The position numbers and the translations under genes are program-made. This document shows, one piece after another, positions 17,319 to 27,996 of a stretch of 64,000 nucleotides of DNA. The first letter of the stretch is position 1; each line of letters begins with the position of its first letter. The stretch covers positions 1-64,000 of the forward strand of contig JAISPJ010000072.1 in assembly GCA_031274995.1 (NCBI GenBank). Direction: 5' to 3'. The notes beneath the pieces were generated by a model. It ran no database searches, was not told the DNA's origin, and saw nothing but the letters and a program-made list of their open reading frames with translations. The DNA comes from Azoarcus sp. (GTDB taxonomy: Bacteria; Pseudomonadota; Gammaproteobacteria; Burkholderiales; Rhodocyclaceae).

Positions 17319-18388
17319 ACAGGCTGTTCGCTGTTCCAGACAAATGAAACCCGTTTCACGTTGCACAGCAACTCGTAGGCAATGGTTCCGGCTGCTTGGG
17401 CGACCTGGTTGACGGAAACCTGCTTGCCCCATAGTTCGACGACGCTGCCGATGCCCGTTTCCGGGAGGTCGGTGAGGTCGACGGTGAGCATGTCCATCGA
17501 TACGCGCCCGATCAGGGTGGTGAGTTTGTTGTCAACGGCCACGGGGACGCCATCGGGGGCGGAGCGCGGATAACCGTCGGCGTAGCCCATCGCCACAAGC
17601 CCGACGCGCGTGGGTCGCGGGGTGATGAACCTTGCGCCATAGCCAAGCGGTTCTCCGGCAGCAAGGTTGCGCACCGCGATGATCTGGCTCTCAAGCGTCA
17701 TGACCGGGATAAGGCCGTTGCCTTCGCCCGGCATGGGGTCTGCGCCGTAAAGCATGATGCCGGGGCGTGCCCAGTCGCGGTGAGCGTCCGGCCAGGCGAG
17801 GATGGCGGCGGAGTTGGCAAGGCTGCGTGCGCCGGGCAACCCCCGTGTGGCTTTGTCGAAGGTAAGGATCTGTTGGGCGGTGGCGCCACAGCCCGGTTCG
17901 TCGGCACGCGCGAAATGGCTTATGAAACCGCATTCTTCCACCATGCCGCTGGCCATGAGTTGCCGCCAGGCCCTGCGCGCGTCGTCCGGCGAAAAACCGG
18001 CGCGATTCATCCCGCTGTTGATCTTGATCCATGCCCGAAGCGGTACGGGCAGGGCGGTTTTTGCGATCATTTCGATCTGGCCGGGATGATGGACTACAGG
18101 CCAGAGCCCGCGATGGGCGGCTTCGAGCAGTTCGACGGGATCGAACACCCCTTCGAGCAGCAGGATAGGGGTCTTGATGCCGGATTTGCGCAGGGCGAGC
18201 GCCTCATCGAGAAAGGCAACCGCGTAGCCGTCGGCGTCCCAGGACAGTGCCTGTGCGCAGGCAAGCGCACCGTGTCCGTAGGCGTTGGCCTTGACTACGG
18301 CGAGGATGTGCCCGCCGTGGCGCTGGCGGGCAATGTGATAGTTGTGACGCAGGGCGTCGAGGTCGATCAGGGCGCGCGCGGGACGCAT
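17315..18388 (-). CDS. alr: Alanine racemase
   Basis: Alr is a PLP enzyme interconverting L- and D-alanine for peptidoglycan. The 357-residue product has the PLP-lysine motif AVVKANAYGHG near the N-terminus, INSGMNRAGF, the conserved PGIMLYG, and the C-terminal catalytic tyrosine segment EPLGYGARF plus GRVSMDMLTVDL. ATG 18388 is chosen (MRPARALIDLDAL matches family N-termini) over an in-frame ATG at 18460. Convergent with the DUF3460 gene, divergent from mipA. Confidence 0.95.
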   Translation of the reverse strand: MRPARALIDLDALRHNYHIARQRHGGHILAVVKANAYGHGALACAQALSWDADGYAVAFLDEALALRKSGIKTPILLLEGVFDPVELLEAAHRGLWPVVHHPGQIEMIAKTALPVPLRAWIKINSGMNRAGFSPDDARRAWRQLMASGMVEECGFISHFARADEPGCGATAQQILTFDKATRGLPGARSLANSAAILAWPDAHRDWARPGIMLYGADPMPGEGNGLIPVMTLESQIIAVRNLAAGEPLGYGARFITPRPTRVGLVAMGYADGYPRSAPDGVPVAVDNKLTTLIGRVSMDMLTVDLTDLPETGIGSVVELWGKQVSVNQVAQAAGTIAYELLCNVKRVSFVWNSEQPV

Positions 18389-18575
18389 TGGAAGGTTGCC
18401 GTGTGAAGGAGAAAACAGGTACTCATCGTAATGGTGTACCAATTTGAGGGGTTGCCGCAATCAAGTACGTCTTGCAGGCAGGGAGGCTGTGACATGTTTT
18501 ATGTTCCTGTGGTTGCGGTATAGTGGAACCCTTCTGGAATTATGGTCGGGCTTCGGGCTGGAAGCTGTTGGCGTG

Positions 18576-19424
18576 ATGAAAATATTTTCTTCGAGATGGA
18601 TCGCGATTCCAGCGGCTTTATTGGCGGGAGGGTTGGCCTTGCCGGCGGCTGGTGAGGAAAAACCCAAATGGGAAGCCGGGCTGGGTGTGGGCGCGGTGTC
18701 GTTTCCAGAGTACCGGGGCTCCAGCCGACGGCGCACGTGGGTTTTGCCCACGCCTTATTTTATTTATCGTGGCGATGTTCTCAGGACGGATCGCGGCGGT
18801 CTGCGCGGAATGTTTTTCGATGGCGAGCGGGTGGAACTGAATCTGAGCCTTTCCGCTTCGGTACCCGTCTATAGCAGTGATAAAGAACCTCGCCGGGGAA
18901 TGCCTGATTTGCGTCCGACGCTGGAATTCGGGCCGTCGCTCGCGTTCAACCTGTGGCGCGACAAGGAGCGCGGCGAGCGGCTCGACCTGCGCCTGCCGGT
19001 GCGCGCGGCTTATAGCGTCACGGGAGGGATCAGGTATGCCGGATTGATTTTTTCGCCGACCCTTGGTTATAACGCGCCCATGTTCGGCTATTCGGGTTGG
19101 CGTTTCGGTGCAATGGCCGGGCCGGTCTTCGCCAATGCCCGCCAGCACAAGTATTTCTACGAGGTCGAGCCGCGCTATGCCACACCGGAGCGTCCGGCTT
19201 ACAGTGCCTCGGGCGGTTATTCCGGGTCACAGTTGACCCTTTCGCTCACAAAGCGGTTCGACAGCTTCTGGCTTGGAAGTTTCGTGCGTTACGATTCCCT
19301 TCACGGCGCGGCTTTTGTCGACAGCCCCTTGGTCGAACGCAAGAATGCTTGGATGGGCGGGTTGGGCGTGGCGTGGATCATCGGTAAATCTGATCAGATG
19401 GTCGAGACCGGCACGGGCGATTGA
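18576..19424 (+). CDS. mipA: MipA/OmpV family outer-membrane protein
   Basis: A 282-residue protein with signal peptide (ends LALPAAGEEK) and a beta-barrel rich in aromatic, alternating strands. Family hallmarks are WEAGLGVGAVSFPEYRGSS, TPYFIYRGD and the C-terminal strand [16 protein letters not shown]. MipA in E. coli scaffolds murein synthase complexes; other OmpV members are porin-like. ATG 18576 gives a clean signal peptide. Its 3' end overlaps the convergent MFS gene by 47 bp. Confidence 0.85.
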   Translation: MKIFSSRWIAIPAALLAGGLALPAAGEEKPKWEAGLGVGAVSFPEYRGSSRRRTWVLPTPYFIYRGDVLRTDRGGLRGMFFDGERVELNLSLSASVPVYSSDKEPRRGMPDLRPTLEFGPSLAFNLWRDKERGERLDLRLPVRAAYSVTGGIRYAGLIFSPTLGYNAPMFGYSGWRFGAMAGPVFANARQHKYFYEVEPRYATPERPAYSASGGYSGSQLTLSLTKRFDSFWLGSFVRYDSLHGAAFVDSPLVERKNAWMGGLGVAWIIGKSDQMVETGTGD

Positions 19425-20604
19425 GCGCGAGGGCAATCAAAGCTGCGATGCAGAAGAGCGCCCCGGCAAGAAAGGTGGCCGGGGCGCCCAGACGATCCCA
19501 CAGGAGGCCGGCGGCGACGCTGGCGAGCAGCATGGCCAGCCCGCTGACAACATGGAAAAAGCCGAAAGCCGTGCCGCGAAGTTTTTCCGGCGCGGTTTTC
19601 GACACCATCGCCGACAGCAGTCCTTGGGTAATGCCCATGTGCAGGCCCCAGAGCGCGACTCCGGCCAGCACGACGCCCCAATGCTCACAGGACGCAAGCA
19701 CCAGGTCGGCGGCAATCAACACGGCCAGGCCGAGGGCGAGCAGGCGCCGGTGGCTCATGCGGTCGGAAAGTCTGCCGAAGGGCCAGGCCGAAAGTGAATA
19801 AACAAGGCTCATTTCGGCCATCACCAGCGGGATGAGGGCAAGCGGTATGCCGCATTGCATGGCGCGCAATACGAGGAAGGCTTCGCTGAAACGAGCCAGC
19901 GTGAAAACTGCGCCGAGGCCGACCACTCGCCAATAAGAGGCGTCGAGCTGCCGCAAGTTGCCGCGCCGGATCGGGTTCTCCCGTTTGGTTGAGGAGGAAC
20001 GAGCGGGTTCCCGCAAGCCAAAAACGAGCAAGGCGACACTCGCCACGCCGGGAATGACGGCAAACCAGAAGACCGCGCGGAAGTCATTGGCCCATAACAA
20101 CATCAGGAGGGCGCCGAGCAGCGGCCCGATGAACGCTCCCACGGTATCGAGAGACTGGCGCAGGCCAAATGCCGCGCCACGGATGGCTGGCGGGGTCAGA
20201 TCGGTCAACAGTGCATCGCGCGGCGCGCCCCGTATACCCTTGGCCAGGCGATCAAGCAGGCGTGCGCCCAAAATGAATCCGGCGCTCTGGGCGAGGGCAA
20301 ACAAGGGTTTGGAGAAGGTTCCGAGCGCGTAGCCGAAAACCGTCAATCCTTTGCGCCTGCCCAGGTAGTCGCTCAGCGTACCGGAAAAAATCCTGACGAT
20401 CAGCGCGGTGGCCTCGGCGAGACCTTCAATCAGGCCGACGGTGAGGGCGCTTGCGCCGAGCGCCTTCACCATGAAGAGCGGCAGCAGGCTGTGAATCATC
20501 TCCGAGGAAATGTCCATTAGCAGGCTGACAAAACCAAGCACCCAGACGCCGGCTGGCATTCGGTACGATGGGTTTTTGTTGGCGGGGCGCATGTCGGGAG
20601 GCAT
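19378..20604 (-). CDS. Major facilitator superfamily transporter
   Basis: A protein of about 408 residues with 12 predicted membrane segments. Cytoplasmic loop 2-3 carries the MFS motif [18 protein letters not shown] and its half-repeat [17 protein letters not shown]. Segments such as [38 protein letters not shown] and [21 protein letters not shown] place it in a drug-efflux-like MFS group without known substrate. ATG 20604 is the likely start ([19 protein letters not shown]); 20673 is possible. Overlaps the 3' end of mipA. Confidence 0.85.
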   Translation of the reverse strand: MPPDMRPANKNPSYRMPAGVWVLGFVSLLMDISSEMIHSLLPLFMVKALGASALTVGLIEGLAEATALIVRIFSGTLSDYLGRRKGLTVFGYALGTFSKPLFALAQSAGFILGARLLDRLAKGIRGAPRDALLTDLTPPAIRGAAFGLRQSLDTVGAFIGPLLGALLMLLWANDFRAVFWFAVIPGVASVALLVFGLREPARSSSTKRENPIRRGNLRQLDASYWRVVGLGAVFTLARFSEAFLVLRAMQCGIPLALIPLVMAEMSLVYSLSAWPFGRLSDRMSHRRLLALGLAVLIAADLVLASCEHWGVVLAGVALWGLHMGITQGLLSAMVSKTAPEKLRGTAFGFFHVVSGLAMLLASVAAGLLWDRLGAPATFLAGALFCIAALIALALNRPCRSRPSDQIYR

Positions 20605-20718
20605 TGTGACACAATACGCGGCGGGCTGATTTTGAGTCACCTTGGCCTGAAGGCCGGGGATGGTGTTCGACACGTGTTCATCAAAAGCCTGCTTTGCTTG
20701 ATTTCACCGGGAGTGAGC

Positions 20719-22128
20719 ATGAATTCTCAAGATGTCATGAAGTTGATCCAGGAAAACGGGGTCAGCTTCGTCGACTACCGTTTTACCGATACCATCGGCA
20801 AGGAGCAGCATGTCGGCGTGCCGGTTTCCGCGTTTGAAGAGGAAGCGTTCGAGCACGGGCTCATGTTCGACGGCTCTTCGATGGCAGGGTGGAAAGGTAT
20901 ACAGGCTTCCGACATGATCCTGCTCCCTGATGCCGGGTCTGCCTACATTGATCCCTTTTTCGATGAAACCACGCTTGTATTGACTTGTGATGTCATCGAG
21001 CCGTCCGATGGAAGGGGTTACGACCGCGACCCACGTTCCATTGCCAAGCGTGCCGAGGCTTATCTGAAAAGTACCGGCATCGGCGATACCGCCTATTTCG
21101 GGCCGGAACCTGAATTCTTCATTTTCGACGCCGTCGAATGGTCGGTCGACATGTCCGGGTCCCGCGTCAAGGTATTTTCCGAAGAAGCGGCCTGGTCGAC
21201 GGCAGAAAAGTATGAAGGGGGAAACCTCGGCCACCGTCCGCGCGTCAAGGGAGGGTATTTCCCCGTGCCGCCGGTCGATAGCCTCAACGACATTCGTGCC
21301 GCGATGGTCTTGGCGCTCGAAGGCGTCGGCGTGCCGGTCGAAGTGCATCACCATGAAGTGGCCACTGCCGGGCAGTGCGAAATCGGAACCAGGTTTACCA
21401 CACTGACCCGTCGTGCCGACTGGACGCAAAGGCTCAAGTACGTGGTGCACAACGTTGCGCACCAATATGGCAAGACCGCCACTTTCATGCCCAAACCCAT
21501 CGTCGGTGACAATGGCTCCGGTATGCATGTGCACCAGTCAGTCTGGAAAAATGGCCAGAACCTCTTTGCGGGCAACGGCTACGCCGGCCTGTCGGAAATG
21601 GCGCTCTACTACATCGGAGGCATCATCAAGCATGCGCGCGCCCTGAACGCCATCACCAACCCCGGAACCAACTCCTACAAACGGTTGATTCCCGGCTTTG
21701 AGGCCCCGGTGAAACTGGCTTACTCCGCCCGCAACCGTTCCGCTTCCATCCGCATCCCTTATGCCACCAGCCAGAAGGGCCGCCGCATCGAGGTACGTTT
21801 TCCCGATCCTACGGCCAATCCGTATATGGCGTTTGCAGCGATGGCAATGGCCGGGCTGGACGGTATCCAGAACAAGGTTCATCCGGGGGACCCCGCCGAC
21901 AAGAATCTTTATGACTTGCCGCCGGAAGAAGACGCCAAGATTCCAACCGTGTGCTCAAGCCTCGATCAGGCGCTCGGCTATCTCGACAAGGACAGGGAAT
22001 TTCTGACGCGCGGCGGCGTGTTCTCCAACGACTTCATCGATGCCTACATCGAGTTGAAGATGGAAGAAGTCACCCGCTACCGCACGACCACGCATCCGGT
22101 CGAGTTCGATATGTACTACAGCCTCTGA
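20719..22128 (+). CDS. glnA: Glutamine synthetase, type I (adenylylated class)
   Basis: GlnA forms glutamine from glutamate, ammonia and ATP as a dodecamer and is the entry point of nitrogen assimilation. The 469-residue product has [26 protein letters not shown], the metal-binding [32 protein letters not shown] and NRSASIRIP. The segment [10 protein letters not shown] contains the tyrosine adenylylated by GlnE, so PII/GlnE control is expected. GGGAG at 20710 supports ATG 20719. I found no convincing sigma-54 promoter in the 110 bp upstream. A strong terminator follows. Confidence 0.97.
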   Translation: MNSQDVMKLIQENGVSFVDYRFTDTIGKEQHVGVPVSAFEEEAFEHGLMFDGSSMAGWKGIQASDMILLPDAGSAYIDPFFDETTLVLTCDVIEPSDGRGYDRDPRSIAKRAEAYLKSTGIGDTAYFGPEPEFFIFDAVEWSVDMSGSRVKVFSEEAAWSTAEKYEGGNLGHRPRVKGGYFPVPPVDSLNDIRAAMVLALEGVGVPVEVHHHEVATAGQCEIGTRFTTLTRRADWTQRLKYVVHNVAHQYGKTATFMPKPIVGDNGSGMHVHQSVWKNGQNLFAGNGYAGLSEMALYYIGGIIKHARALNAITNPGTNSYKRLIPGFEAPVKLAYSARNRSASIRIPYATSQKGRRIEVRFPDPTANPYMAFAAMAMAGLDGIQNKVHPGDPADKNLYDLPPEEDAKIPTVCSSLDQALGYLDKDREFLTRGGVFSNDFIDAYIELKMEEVTRYRTTTHPVEFDMYYSL

Positions 22129-22151
22129 TCCCGGAGCGGAGTGATACATGG

Positions 22152-22178
22152 AAAGACGGGCGTTGCCCGTCTTTTTTT
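22152..22178 (+). terminator. Rho-independent terminator of glnA
   Basis: Perfect 10-bp stem AAAGACGGGC (22152-22161) / GCCCGTCTTT (22165-22174) with a GTT loop, ending in a run of T to 22178, starting 24 bp after the glnA stop. Confidence 0.93.
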
Positions 22179-22280
22179 GCTTTATTGAGGAAAGGGTTGG
22201 CGTTTGTTCTTTTTAAATGGTGTAGCGTTTTGAAAGGAGGAGAATTTTTCCTTTTTTGGGCAGATATAAAGGACAAAGCC

Positions 22281-22751
22281 ATGAAACAAAAGTGTGCCGC
22301 CATCTATTCATCCCTGCTTTTTCTGACACTCTGTCTTGCGCCGCCTCATGCTTCCTCGCAAGTGTTTAAGTGCGTCGATGCCAATGGAAAAGTCACCTAC
22401 AGCAATGATAATGGTTCGGGCAAGGGGTGCAAGCCTCTTTCCAACGAGCAGTCCGTATCGACCATCTCCATGCGTGCCAGCCTCCCGCCTGCCGCATTTC
22501 CGAGAGTGAGTGACGAAGCACAGCGGGAGCGTGACAAAACCCGGCGTCAGGTTCTGGAAAAAGAACTGGATGATGAACAGTTGAAGCTGGAGGATGCGCG
22601 CAATAAACTCACTGAACAGGAAGCGATCCGTTTGGGTGACGAAAAGAACTTCCAAAGGGTGCTTGATCGCCTGCAACCTTACAAGGATGCTGTTGCGCAG
22701 CGCGAGCGCAACATCGAAGCGTTGAACCAGGAACTATCCAGGTTGCGTTGA
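22281..22751 (+). CDS. Secreted DUF4124 protein with C-terminal coiled coil
   Basis: A 156-residue exported protein: signal peptide (ends PPHASSQ), then a DUF4124-type domain (VFKCVDANGKVTYSNDNG, with a conserved Cys pair), then a charged, heptad-like region from about residue 85 to the end (RRQVLEKELDDEQLKLEDA; ERNIEALNQELSRLR). DUF4124 proteins are common periplasmic proteins of unknown function in beta- and gammaproteobacteria. AAAGGA precedes ATG 22281. Confidence 0.82.
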   Translation: MKQKCAAIYSSLLFLTLCLAPPHASSQVFKCVDANGKVTYSNDNGSGKGCKPLSNEQSVSTISMRASLPPAAFPRVSDEAQRERDKTRRQVLEKELDDEQLKLEDARNKLTEQEAIRLGDEKNFQRVLDRLQPYKDAVAQRERNIEALNQELSRLR

Positions 22752-22808
22752 AATGGCTGGATGCGGGAGTAGGGGTGAATAATCAATCGATCCCCGCATT
22801 TATTGGTG

Positions 22809-23540
22809 TCAGTCTTTATGTCTGACGACCACGCATTGATAAACGCCGGCAAAAAACGTTTTTTTCTCCCAGACGAATTTTTCAGCATTATTTGCATAAT
22901 GACTGATTTCGTTCTTCCATAATACTTCGGCAAATGGTTCGAGTAATGTATTAACGATTTTCAAAATATAGCGAATCGGTTGCCATTTTGCTGGATTGCC
23001 ATAATCGATGAAGATAGCTTTTCCTCCTTTTGGCAGCATTTCCAGTATATTATTGACAACTTTATATTTTTTCTCGTCGGGAATCTCATGCAGAAGGAAG
23101 AAACTGCATATCAGGTCATAATCGATACCTTTTTCACCGGTAAATTCGGCTGCATCTTTATGGATTACTTTGCACCACGGTTTGTCCCTCAATTTACATA
23201 TTGCGTGTTCAATTTGTATCGGAGTGATGTCGGTCAGATGAAATGTGCCTTGCGGCCCTGTTTTTACGGCGACACGCTTGACCAGGTCGCCGTAAACATG
23301 CGCTACTTGCCAGATACGCATTCCCTCCCGGATTTCATTCAGATACGTGCGTATCAATCGTTGATCGTTGAAAAATAACAGGATACGAACGACCAGATTA
23401 TGGTCCAGCCAACGTACTTTTTTCGGATTGACGTATGCCCAAGCGTACACTTCGGTCATATACGCAGGAAGGTTTGCGTAATACGGATCAACAACCGTCA
23501 GAGACGGATCATCAGTCGTCAGAGCATTAGTCGGAGGCAT
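22809..23540 (-). CDS. rquA: RquA-like rhodoquinone biosynthesis methyltransferase homologue
   Basis: A 243-residue class I methyltransferase-like protein. Features that match RquA: the N-terminal YAWAYVNPKKVRWLDHNLVV, a degenerate SAM motif I WQVAHVYGDL (residues 77-86) in place of the usual acidic-Gly motif, FFLLHEIPDE, and PIRYILKIVNTLLEPFAEVLW. RquA converts ubiquinone to rhodoquinone, replacing a ring methoxy group by an amino group taken from SAM, which lets organisms run fumarate reduction. The gene is markedly AT-richer than its neighbours and divergent from ubiA. AAAGGAAA precedes ATG 23540. An ordinary methyltransferase is the alternative, but the motif set favours RquA. Confidence 0.75.
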   Translation of the reverse strand: MPPTNALTTDDPSLTVVDPYYANLPAYMTEVYAWAYVNPKKVRWLDHNLVVRILLFFNDQRLIRTYLNEIREGMRIWQVAHVYGDLVKRVAVKTGPQGTFHLTDITPIQIEHAICKLRDKPWCKVIHKDAAEFTGEKGIDYDLICSFFLLHEIPDEKKYKVVNNILEMLPKGGKAIFIDYGNPAKWQPIRYILKIVNTLLEPFAEVLWKNEISHYANNAEKFVWEKKTFFAGVYQCVVVRHKD

Positions 23541-23557
23541 AATATTTCCTTTAGGGC

Positions 23558-23592
23558 AAAATGTAACGCACTTAAGTCAAAACGTAACGCAC
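23558..23592. promoter_or_regulatory. Direct repeat pair upstream of rquA, candidate operator
   Basis: AAAATGTAACGCAC at 23558-23571 and AAAACGTAACGCAC at 23579-23592: 13 of 14 bases identical, start-to-start distance 21 bp (two helical turns), 18 bp upstream of the rquA start codon. The spacing suggests binding of a regulator to one DNA face. The regulator is unknown; the sites do not match the FNR consensus. Confidence 0.45.
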
Positions 23593-23835
23593 CACATTGT
23601 CCATCGTTCCATTTTTGGAGGGCGGATTATAAGTGTGACACTACAGCAACACAATGATTCAATATCAAATTTTTATGAATTTTTTTAGTACATAAATGGA
23701 TTTTTTTAACGGGATGTTGCAGGTTGAAGGTATGAAGAGCATAGTGAATAGTGAAGAGAGAGAGTTGCTTGCGGACGTTGATGCGGTTGAAAGGCAGGCG
23801 CAGGCTAAAAGCCCGAGGAACGTATAACAGATCCA

Positions 23836-23864
23836 TTGAACCGGATAAGGTTCTGCGATAAAGT
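23836..23864 (+). promoter_or_regulatory. Candidate sigma-70 promoter of ubiA
   Basis: TTGAAC (23836-23841), a 17-bp spacer, then TAAAGT (23859-23864), ending 32 bp before the ubiA ATG. Matches are 4/6 or better to each hexamer. Confidence 0.4.
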
Positions 23865-23896
23865 ACAATGTTTCGCATCACTGGGACGAAATCTTC

Positions 23897-24778
23897 ATGA
23901 ATATCGTTGCCCGCCTGCCGCATTACGCCCATCTGATTCGCGTCGATTCGCTCGGCAAGCAGGTGGGCACAATGTTGTTGCTCTGGCCCACGATGTGGGG
24001 GCTGTGGATTGCTGCCGAAGGCTCGCCTCCCTTGCATCTGGTGCTGATTTTCGCGCTTGGCAGTTTCTTGATGCACTCCGCCGGATGCGTTGTCAACGAC
24101 TATGCGGACCGTGAGTTCGACGGATATGTGGAGCGTACGCGGGATCGTCCTCTCGTCACGGGGGTCATCAGCGTGCGCGAGGCATTCTGGTTTGGCCTGG
24201 GCCTGTTGTTCCTCTCATTCCTGCTGATCCTGCCGCTCAGGAATATCCTCGTGTTCCTGCTGGCTTTGCTGGCGCTGTTGCTGGCGATGAGCTATCCCTT
24301 CACGAAGCGGTTTTTCCCTGTGCCGCAAGCCTACTTGGGGCTGGCGTTCGGATTAGGCATTCCGATGAGTTTCGCTGCCGTGCAGAATACAGTGCCGCCA
24401 ATGGCCTGGTTGTTGGTGGCGGCAAATCTCTTCTGGGTGATTTCCTACGACACGGCATACGCGATGGTGGATCGCAACGATGACATCAGATTGGGACGTA
24501 TCCACACCTCGGCCATCACGTTTGGCCGTTACGAGGTGATGGTAGTGATGTTGTGCTATGCGCTGTCCCTGTCACTCATTACCGTGGTGGGGCTCGCGTT
24601 CGGGCGTGGCTGGGTATTTCTTGCCGGGATGGGAATCGCCGCGCTGGTGGCGGGGCGTGTGTTTCTGCTTATCCGTACACGGCAGCGCCCGGCCTGCTGG
24701 CGGGCCTTCATTTGTAATAATTGGGTAGGTACGTCGGTTTTCGCCGGTTTTGCGCTGGATTATCTCGTGCGTGCCTGA
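23897..24778 (+). CDS. ubiA: 4-hydroxybenzoate octaprenyltransferase UbiA
   Basis: UbiA is an integral inner-membrane prenyltransferase that attaches the polyprenyl tail to 4-hydroxybenzoate in ubiquinone synthesis. The 293-residue product has about nine membrane helices and both aspartate-rich motifs: [20 protein letters not shown] and [13 protein letters not shown]-terminal [20 protein letters not shown] is typical of UbiA. It lies divergent from the RquA-like gene and 10 bp ahead of pyrF. Confidence 0.96.
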   Translation: MNIVARLPHYAHLIRVDSLGKQVGTMLLLWPTMWGLWIAAEGSPPLHLVLIFALGSFLMHSAGCVVNDYADREFDGYVERTRDRPLVTGVISVREAFWFGLGLLFLSFLLILPLRNILVFLLALLALLLAMSYPFTKRFFPVPQAYLGLAFGLGIPMSFAAVQNTVPPMAWLLVAANLFWVISYDTAYAMVDRNDDIRLGRIHTSAITFGRYEVMVVMLCYALSLSLITVVGLAFGRGWVFLAGMGIAALVAGRVFLLIRTRQRPACWRAFICNNWVGTSVFAGFALDYLVRA

Positions 24779-24788
24779 AGGCGTGAGA

Positions 24789-25649
24789 ATGGATTTCATG
24801 AGGGCGTTGCGGGCTGCATGGCGGGAACGCGACAGCCTGCTTTGCGTGGGGCTCGATCCCGATCCGGCGCGATTGCCGCCGTCGCTGGCAGGCAAGCCGC
24901 GCGCCATTTTCGAGTTTTGCCGCAATATCGTGGATGCCACTGCCGATCTGGTTTGTGCATTCAAGCCGCAGATTGCCTACTTCTCGGCTTGTCGCGCCGA
25001 GGATCAGCTTGAAGCCCTGATTGAGCACATCCATGTACGGCATCCGGGCATTCCGGTGATCCTGGATGCGAAGCGCGGGGACATTGGCAGTACGGCGAGC
25101 CGCTATGCGGAAGAAGCTTTTGCGCGTTACCAGGCAGATGCGGTCACGGTGAATCCTTACATGGGGCGGGATTCTGTAGAGCCTTATCTGGCCTGGGAGG
25201 ACAGGGGGGTGATTCTGCTGTGCCGCACATCGAACCTTGGTGGCGCCGATTTGCAGAATCTTGATCTCGGTAACGGTGAAAAGCTCTATGAGCGTGTCGC
25301 ACGTCTCGTTTCCGGCTCCTGGAACACGAACAGGAATTGTGCGCTGGTTGTGGGAGCGACGTTCCCGGATGAGCTGGCCCGCGTGCGCGCGCTGGTGGGG
25401 GATATGCCGTTGCTCGTACCCGGCATCGGCGCACAGGGCGGGGATATTGCGGCCACGGTGGCTGCCGGGCAAACGGGCGACGGGCAGGGACTGATGATTA
25501 ATTCATCGCGCGCGATTCTGTATGCGGGCGAGGGCAATGGCTGGAACGGGGATTTTGCCGCCGCCGCGCGTCAGGTAGCGTCCGATACCTGTGCCGCGAT
25601 CAACGCCTGCCGCGCGTCCAAGGCACCTACACCCCTATTCAAGGGTTGA
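24789..25649 (+). CDS. pyrF: Orotidine 5'-phosphate decarboxylase, PyrF type 2
   Basis: PyrF decarboxylates OMP to UMP, the last step of pyrimidine synthesis. The 286-residue length and the motif set ([21 protein letters not shown], the catalytic [41 protein letters not shown]) match the long, type-2 form. ATG 24789 lies 10 bp after the ubiA stop. The 3' end overlaps convergent mrcA by 11 bp. Confidence 0.95.
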   Translation: MDFMRALRAAWRERDSLLCVGLDPDPARLPPSLAGKPRAIFEFCRNIVDATADLVCAFKPQIAYFSACRAEDQLEALIEHIHVRHPGIPVILDAKRGDIGSTASRYAEEAFARYQADAVTVNPYMGRDSVEPYLAWEDRGVILLCRTSNLGGADLQNLDLGNGEKLYERVARLVSGSWNTNRNCALVVGATFPDELARVRALVGDMPLLVPGIGAQGGDIAATVAAGQTGDGQGLMINSSRAILYAGEGNGWNGDFAAAARQVASDTCAAINACRASKAPTPLFKG

Positions 25650-27996
25650 ATAATCTGCCCTCGTCGAGCGGCAGGGAACGGGAATGCTCGGAGGAAGGGA
25701 AGCCAAACAGGGAATTGAACCAGTCTCCGGAATCCTCTTCCCTGGGCGGGAGTTGCATGGCCGGAGGCTTGTTTTCGGCGTAGTAGACGTCGTCGCGGCG
25801 ACCGTCTTGCACTTTGGCGAAGGCAATGCCTGCCGGGCGGGGAACGGAAATTTCCGGCCTGCCGGCCAGCGCGGCGCGCATGTAGTCGATCCAGATCGGT
25901 AACGCCGCGGTTCCGCCGGTTTCGCCCTTGCCGAGATTGCGCGGGATGGGGAAACCGATCCAGGAGACGGCGACGACCTCGGGGTTGTAGCCGCAGAACC
26001 AGGCGTCGACAAAATCATTGGTGGTCCCGGTCTTGCCGGCAAGGTCATTGCGGTTGAGGCTGCGGGCGCGAGCCGCCGTACCCCGGAGCACGACATCCTG
26101 GAGCAGGGATGTCATCACCCAGGCATTGCGCGCGTCGATCGCTCTTGTGGCGCCCTTGTTGACCGTCAAGGGGGTGGCACGGGCAATCGGTTTGTCGTTC
26201 CCGTCCCGGATTTCCTTGATGACGTAAGGGTTGATGCGATAGCCGCCATTGGCGAACACGGCGTAGGCGGTTGCCATTTCCCACGGCGTGACGGCTCCCG
26301 CGCCCAAGGCCATCGTCAGGTAAGGTGGATGGTGGGCGGCGTCGAAACCGAAACGGGTGACATACTTCTGTGCATAGGCCGGGGTGATGTCTTCGAGCAC
26401 ACGGATGGCCGGGATATTTTTCGATTGCGCGAGGGCGTCCCTCAGGGTCATGACGCCGCTGTACTTGTCGTCGTAGTTGCGCGGTGTCCATTGCTGGCTG
26501 GAGATGCTGCCCGCCGGGTAAAACAGGGGTTCGTCCGCAATGAGCGTGCCGGGCGCGTAGCCGCGCTCCAGGCTGGCGGAGTAGATGAAAGGTTTGAAGC
26601 TGGAACCCGGTTGGCGTTCGGCCTGGGTGACGTTATTGAATTTCTTGCGGTTGTAGTCAAACCCCCCGACCAGAGCGCGAACCGCGCCGGTTTTTGAGTC
26701 GAGGGAAAGCAGGGCGGCTTCGACTTCCGGAAGCTGGGTGAGTTCCCACCCCTCGCCGGTTTTGCGGATACGCACCAGCGCTCCACGGCGTACCCGGCGG
26801 GCTTGCGGGGCTTTTTCGCTTAACAGGGTGGCGACGAAGCGCAACCCCTCTCCGCTGATGGAAAGGGTCTGGCCGTTACGATAGACGAGGACTTCCTTCG
26901 GCGTAACGTTGAGCACCACGGCGGCGAGCAGATCACCGAAGTCACGCGCCGAGGCGACTGCTTCGTCCAGCGCTTCTCCGCCCGATATGCCGGGTTGCAG
27001 GGAAAGCACTTTTTCGGGGCCACGGTAGCCGTGGCGGCGGTCGTAATCCATGACGCCCTTGCGTAACGCCTGATAGGCGGCTTCTTGCTCGGCGCGCGTA
27101 ATGGTGGTGATGATCTTGAGGCCGCTTTGATAGGTGGCCTGTTCGCCGAATTGTTCGACCGCGATCTGGCGCGCGATCTCGGCCACGTATTCGGCATGCA
27201 CCGAAGCTTTGATGATGCCGGCATCCCGTGCGGCTCCGCCGGAAGCGATACGCAAAGGTTCGTCCAGAGCTTGTTTGTACTGGGCCCCGGTGATGAATCC
27301 GGCTTCGAGCATGCGCCGCAGGACATAACGTTGCCGTTGCTGCGCCAGCGCGAGATTGGAAATCGGGTTGGCTTTCGTGGGAGCCTGGGGCAGTCCGGCG
27401 AGCACGGCGTTTTCGGCCAAGGTGAGCTTGTCGAGCGGTTTGCCGAAGTAGATCCGGGCGGCGGACGAAAAGCCATAGGCGCGCTGCCCAAGGAATATCT
27501 GGTTGATGTACAGCTCCAGGATTTGATCTTTGCTGAGATTATGCTCGATCTTGAGCGCAAGCAGGACTTCGTAGAGCTTGCGGTTATAGGACCTTTCCCG
27601 CGTCAGAAAGAAGTTGCGCGCGACCTGCATGGTGATGGTCGATCCGCCCTGTCCGCGTGACCCGGAGCGCATGTTGTTGATGAGCGCACGAGTGAAGCTG
27701 ACGAAGTCGATACCCATGTGCTCATAGAAGTTCTGGTCTTCCGCCGCGAGCAGCGCCTGCCTGAGATGAGCGGGGACTTCCTGGATTCTGACCAGTGTCC
27801 GCCGTTCTTCGCCAAACTCGCTGATGAAATGACCATCGGCGGTGTAGACGCGCATGGGGACGCGAGGCCGGTAATCGGTCAGGGTTTCAAGCGTGGGCAG
27901 GTTGGGCCAGGCCAGCAGGCAGATAACGGCCAACGTGGCCAATCCGATTACCGCCAGGGCCAATAGCGCGGCAAACGGATAAAGAAGCCAGCGCAT
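25639..27996 (-). CDS. mrcA: Penicillin-binding protein 1A (bifunctional transglycosylase/transpeptidase)
   Basis: PBP1A polymerises and cross-links peptidoglycan at the inner membrane. The 785-residue product has an N-terminal membrane anchor, a GT51 domain with the catalytic [25 protein letters not shown] and [13 protein letters not shown], and a transpeptidase domain with SxxK in [15 protein letters not shown] in AQSKNIPA and [14 protein letters not shown]. It is divergent from pilMNOPQ, a conserved arrangement in beta- and gammaproteobacteria. Confidence 0.96.
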   Translation of the reverse strand: MRWLLYPFAALLALAVIGLATLAVICLLAWPNLPTLETLTDYRPRVPMRVYTADGHFISEFGEERRTLVRIQEVPAHLRQALLAAEDQNFYEHMGIDFVSFTRALINNMRSGSRGQGGSTITMQVARNFFLTRERSYNRKLYEVLLALKIEHNLSKDQILELYINQIFLGQRAYGFSSAARIYFGKPLDKLTLAENAVLAGLPQAPTKANPISNLALAQQRQRYVLRRMLEAGFITGAQYKQALDEPLRIASGGAARDAGIIKASVHAEYVAEIARQIAVEQFGEQATYQSGLKIITTITRAEQEAAYQALRKGVMDYDRRHGYRGPEKVLSLQPGISGGEALDEAVASARDFGDLLAAVVLNVTPKEVLVYRNGQTLSISGEGLRFVATLLSEKAPQARRVRRGALVRIRKTGEGWELTQLPEVEAALLSLDSKTGAVRALVGGFDYNRKKFNNVTQAERQPGSSFKPFIYSASLERGYAPGTLIADEPLFYPAGSISSQQWTPRNYDDKYSGVMTLRDALAQSKNIPAIRVLEDITPAYAQKYVTRFGFDAAHHPPYLTMALGAGAVTPWEMATAYAVFANGGYRINPYVIKEIRDGNDKPIARATPLTVNKGATRAIDARNAWVMTSLLQDVVLRGTAARARSLNRNDLAGKTGTTNDFVDAWFCGYNPEVVAVSWIGFPIPRNLGKGETGGTAALPIWIDYMRAALAGRPEISVPRPAGIAFAKVQDGRRDDVYYAENKPPAMQLPPREEDSGDWFNSLFGFPSSEHSRSLPLDEGRLFNP

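Larger units (their letters stand above)
23541..23896. other. rquA-ubiA divergent intergenic region
   Basis: A 356-bp AT-rich spacer. It holds the direct repeats at 23558-23592 next to rquA and a plausible ubiA promoter at 23836-23864. Between them no gene or strong hairpin is seen, only a T-rich tract around 23668-23708. Confidence 0.6.

Noticed and set aside
20605..20718. Sigma-54 promoter for glnA
   Set aside because: No GG-N10-GC pair with reasonable flanks was found.
23627..24076. A 149-codon reverse ORF in the rquA-ubiA spacer
   Set aside because: Half of it is antisense to ubiA and the rest lies in non-coding AT-rich DNA; no start signal.
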